From Microbacterium lemovicicum (lineage in GTDB: Bacteria; Actinomycetota; Actinomycetes; Actinomycetales; Microbacteriaceae): a stretch of DNA of 64,000 bases. The number at the start of each line of letters is the position of its first letter. The stretch's first letter is position 1. Shown one piece after another: positions 61,806 to 64,000 of this stretch. The translations under genes and the position numbers were made by a program. The notes under the pieces were generated by a model that was given only the letters and a program-made list of their open reading frames with translations, had not been told where the DNA came from and did no database searches. Where the stretch lies: the NCBI RefSeq assembly GCF_003991875.1, contig NZ_CP031423.1:2728001-2792000 (forward strand), written 5' to 3'.

Positions 61806-61847
61806 CTTCGGCATTCCTTTCTCGGTGACCGTCGTCGGTCGAGGTGA

Positions 61848-61891
61848 GTGCGGGTGGTGCGGGTGGTGCGGTCGTGCGGGTCGTGCGGGTC
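61848..61891 (-). repeat. 9-bp tandem repeat in the sugar operon leader
   Basis: Five units of GTGCGGGTG or GTGCGGGTC (one of 8 bp) lie between the LacI operator and the binding-protein gene. Confidence 0.88.
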
Positions 61892-61895
61892 TTCG

Positions 61896-61909
61896 TCGAA
61901 GCGCTTCGA
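61896..61909 (-). promoter_or_regulatory. LacI-family operator upstream of the sugar operon
   Basis: TCGAAGCGCTTCGA is a perfect 14-bp palindrome with a central CG, the LacI form. Its half-sites recur at the lacI promoter (63001-63025). Confidence 0.8.
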
Positions 61910-61949
61910 TGATGGGCGAACGGATGCTGCGGCTCGCCCGCGACGGGCG

Positions 61950-62966
61950 CTAGCTCGTAGCCGGCGGGCCGACCGAGCCATGGGCGCGGTAGGTGGGCGG
62001 GATGAGGTGGACGCCCGGCTCCGGAGGAGTGGAGCCGAGCGAGCGCATGGCGAGGTCGACCGCGAGGTCGCAGGAGGAGGCCGGGATGAGCGGGATGGCG
62101 TCCAGGGGCACGGAGAAGGAGGCGGGGTCGAACGTTGCGCCCACCGAGATGACCGAGACGTCGTCCGGCACGGCGCGGCCGTGGGCGGCCAGCTCTTCCA
62201 GCACGGCGGCGTGCGCGTCGTCTCCCCCGTGGAGGACGAAGCCGGTCACGCCCTCGGCGAGCATGTCGGCGACGGCGGCGCGGACGACGGCGATCTCGAC
62301 GACCGGTCCGCCCGTGGTGCGGAAGAGGCCCGAGACCTCGCGTCGCGCACAGGCGTCCTCGAAGCCCGCGCGCACGCGCGGCGGGAAGTTCGAGTTCTCG
62401 TAGGCGATGGCCGGGTGGCCGATCAGGCCGACGACCCGATGGCCGGCCTCGAAGAGCCGGTCCACGGCCAGGGCCGCGGCCGCCTCGAAGTCGAGGTCGA
62501 CGCAGGTCAGGCCGTGGTGGTCATCGGGCACGCCGATGAAGATGGAGGGGATGTCGAGCTGCCGGGCGAGGGCGACGCGGCGGTCCGCGGGCGCGACGTC
62601 GAGCACCAGGATGCCGTCGACCAGTCCGCTGTCGGCGACGCGGCGCATACCGTCCGCAGCGTCCTCCTCGGTCAGCAGGAGGATGTCGTAGTCCTGCCGC
62701 CGCGCGGCGATCGAGGTGGCCAGCACGAAGGCCATGTGGGTCGGGGCGAAGGTGTCGGGGCGGAACGGCTCGGTGAGGGCGAAGATCTGCGTGCGGCTTC
62801 CGGCGAGCATCCGCGCCCCCGCGTTGGCCCGGTAGCCGAGCTCCTCGACGGCGGACTCGATGCGGGTGCGGGTGGCGGCCGAGACCGGGCGCTTGCCGCT
62901 GAGGGCGTACGAGACGGTGCTAATGGAGACACCGGCGGCACGGGCCACCTCGTCGATCTTGACCAT
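61950..62966 (-). CDS. LacI-family repressor of the xylosidase/sugar operon
   Basis: 338 residues. Helix-turn-helix KIDEVARAAGVSISTVSYAL at residues 3-22 with the hinge helix NAGARMLAG, then a periplasmic-binding-like effector domain (HGGDDAHAAVLEELAAHG). ATG 62966 has AAGGAG six bases upstream. It lies directly upstream of the operon on the same strand, and operator-like sites are present before both. Confidence 0.93.
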   Translation of the reverse strand: MVKIDEVARAAGVSISTVSYALSGKRPVSAATRTRIESAVEELGYRANAGARMLAGSRTQIFALTEPFRPDTFAPTHMAFVLATSIAARRQDYDILLLTEEDAADGMRRVADSGLVDGILVLDVAPADRRVALARQLDIPSIFIGVPDDHHGLTCVDLDFEAAAALAVDRLFEAGHRVVGLIGHPAIAYENSNFPPRVRAGFEDACARREVSGLFRTTGGPVVEIAVVRAAVADMLAEGVTGFVLHGGDDAHAAVLEELAAHGRAVPDDVSVISVGATFDPASFSVPLDAIPLIPASSCDLAVDLAMRSLGSTPPEPGVHLIPPTYRAHGSVGPPATS

Positions 62967-63000
62967 CAGGACTCCTTCGTCGTGCGACTCGTGTCGCGTG

Positions 63001-63025
63001 TCGAAGCGCTTCGCGAAACGCTTCG
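63001..63025 (-). promoter_or_regulatory. Paired LacI-family operator at the lacI promoter
   Basis: TCGAAGCGCTTCGC (63001-63014) runs into GCGAAACGCTTCGA (63012-63025), two overlapping copies of the site at 61896, indicating autoregulation. Confidence 0.75.
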
Positions 63026-63141
63026 ACGACGATGCTAACCCCGGGTCCGCCATCACGCAAGACTTTTGTCGCCGAAGCCAACAAAGCCCGCACGGGCTGT
63101 GCGCGGCGGATCGCCTGTGGACGGGAGGGGAGAATGGGACG

Positions 63142-63702
63142 GTGAAACTTCTCGTCGCGGCCCTGGATGCCGAGCTCGTCGCCTTTCCCGAGACCCTCCC
63201 CGGATTCGACCGCCTGGTCACGGGCCCCGGCAAGCTGCAGGCGACCTTCGCGCTGACCCGCGCTCTGGACGCGGCGACCTACGACGAGATCCTCGTCGTC
63301 GGCACGGCGGGCGCGATCGATCCCCTGCTCCCCACGGGCGTGCACGAGATCGCCGGCGCGATCCAGCACGACGTCACCGACATCGACGGCGTCGTCGGCC
63401 AGCACGTGTCACTTCCCCCGCGCGTGGAGATCGGCGACGGAGACGGCGTCGTGATCGCCACGGGCGACCACTTCGTCGACGACGCCGAGGCCGTGGGCGT
63501 CATCCGCCCTCTCGGCGCTCGCATGGTCGACATGGAGACGTACGCCTACATCTGGGTCGCCGACCGGTTCGGCGTGCCCATCCGCGTGCTGAAGGCCGTG
63601 TCGGATCGCGCGCAGGACGACGCGATCACCGACTGGCGTGAGACGGTCGCGGCGTGCAGCGCGCAGCTGCGCGAGACCGTCGCGGAGCTCTACGGAGTCT
63701 GA
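63142..63702 (+). CDS. Nucleosidase (MTAN/PNP-like phosphorylase superfamily)
   Basis: 186 residues of the PNP_UDP_1 fold: LVVGTAGAIDPLL (phosphate/sugar loop), ATGDHFVDD and VDMETYAYIWVADRFG with the Met-Glu ribose motif, then VLKAVSDRAQDD with the catalytic Asp. It may cleave MTA/SAH or another nucleoside. Start GTG 63142 is six bases after GAGAAT (63130-63135). No sign of an operon. Confidence 0.86.
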   Translation: MKLLVAALDAELVAFPETLPGFDRLVTGPGKLQATFALTRALDAATYDEILVVGTAGAIDPLLPTGVHEIAGAIQHDVTDIDGVVGQHVSLPPRVEIGDGDGVVIATGDHFVDDAEAVGVIRPLGARMVDMETYAYIWVADRFGVPIRVLKAVSDRAQDDAITDWRETVAACSAQLRETVAELYGV

Positions 63703-63756
63703 GCCCGGCACGCTCACGGTTGCGCGTCGCCGTCGAGAGGCGGCCGCGGCAGCCCC

Positions 63757-64000
63757 TCACGTGATGACGCGCGGCTCCTCGGCGTCTTCGTCGGTCTCGG
63801 GCTCGGTCTCGCGCTCGCGACGCTTGCGCGCGGTGAGGTCGAGAACCGACAGCACGAAGGCGAAGGCGATGAAGAGGGCGACGGCCACCATCCCGAAGGC
63901 ATAGGCGTCGTGGAAGACCACCGAGTCGGTGGCCTTGCCGTCTTCGCGATAGATCGTCGCGTAGAACAGGGCGAGGGCGATCGCCGTGCCGACCGCAGTG
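63757..64000 (-). CDS. Membrane protein, N-terminus cut by window edge
   Basis: The last 80 or so residues are visible: part of a helix (TAVGTAIALALFYATI), a loop with REDGKATDSVVFHDAY, a second helix (AFGMVAVALFIAFAFVLSVL) and a charged tail (RKRRERETEPETDEDAEEP). I do not recognise the family. The plus-strand frame over it is a shadow. Confidence 0.75.
   Translation of the reverse strand, partial: TAVGTAIALALFYATIYREDGKATDSVVFHDAYAFGMVAVALFIAFAFVLSVLDLTARKRRERETEPETDEDAEEPRVIT

Overview
The window is a high-GC actinobacterial chromosome segment, most likely from Microbacteriaceae and probably Microbacterium. The grounds are GC-rich codon use, many GTG starts, a complete menaquinone (not ubiquinone) pathway, an actinobacterial gene set (small bS22, BldC/excisionase-like HTH, DUF4229, DUF402, DUF3467), and a very abundant GGATGCCGC word. 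I see no rRNA, tRNA, CRISPR array, transposase or phage gene.

Layout. 1-3.6 kb holds the end of an operon (FAD monooxygenase plus alpha/beta hydrolase) and a DUF559-type protein. 3.8-20.3 kb is a menaquinone region: FprA-type reductase, polyprenyl synthase, menG, menF, menD, menA, menE, menB and menC, interleaved with PPK2, small membrane proteins, a TetR/MFS pair, a VOC protein and a flavin oxidoreductase. 20.3-26.1 kb is a TetR-controlled MMPL + YhgE/Pip export operon. 26.4-31.2 kb is a System II cytochrome c maturation operon (histidine phosphatase, resA, ccdA, resB, ccsB). With menaquinone synthesis this makes a respiratory-chain supply neighbourhood. 31.4-34.7 kb has a second phosphatase, DedA and an archaeal-type AspRS. 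35-39 kb is a four-gene ABC importer operon bracketed by copies of one perfect hairpin. 39.2-45 kb carries small redox and regulatory genes, bS22, TrkH/TrkA potassium uptake and proC. 45-56 kb is housekeeping: hydrolase, CDF transporter, tadA, upp, a large RecB-like nuclease-helicase and NAD synthetase. 56.2-63 kb is a LacI-controlled sugar ABC importer with a GH31 alpha-xylosidase-like enzyme. The right end has a nucleosidase and a truncated membrane protein.

Two window-wide patterns stand out. First, GGATGCCGC (or its complement) occurs more than 50 times by my count, in genes and as inverted pairs forming the stems at gene ends. Second, more than 20 genes have a -10-like hexamer (TANNNT or CANNNT) exactly six bases (rarely seven or eight) before an ATG or GTG, which is the geometry of leaderless mRNAs. 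Several short tandem repeats also sit across or beside stop codons, and two small families of palindromic repeats are present.
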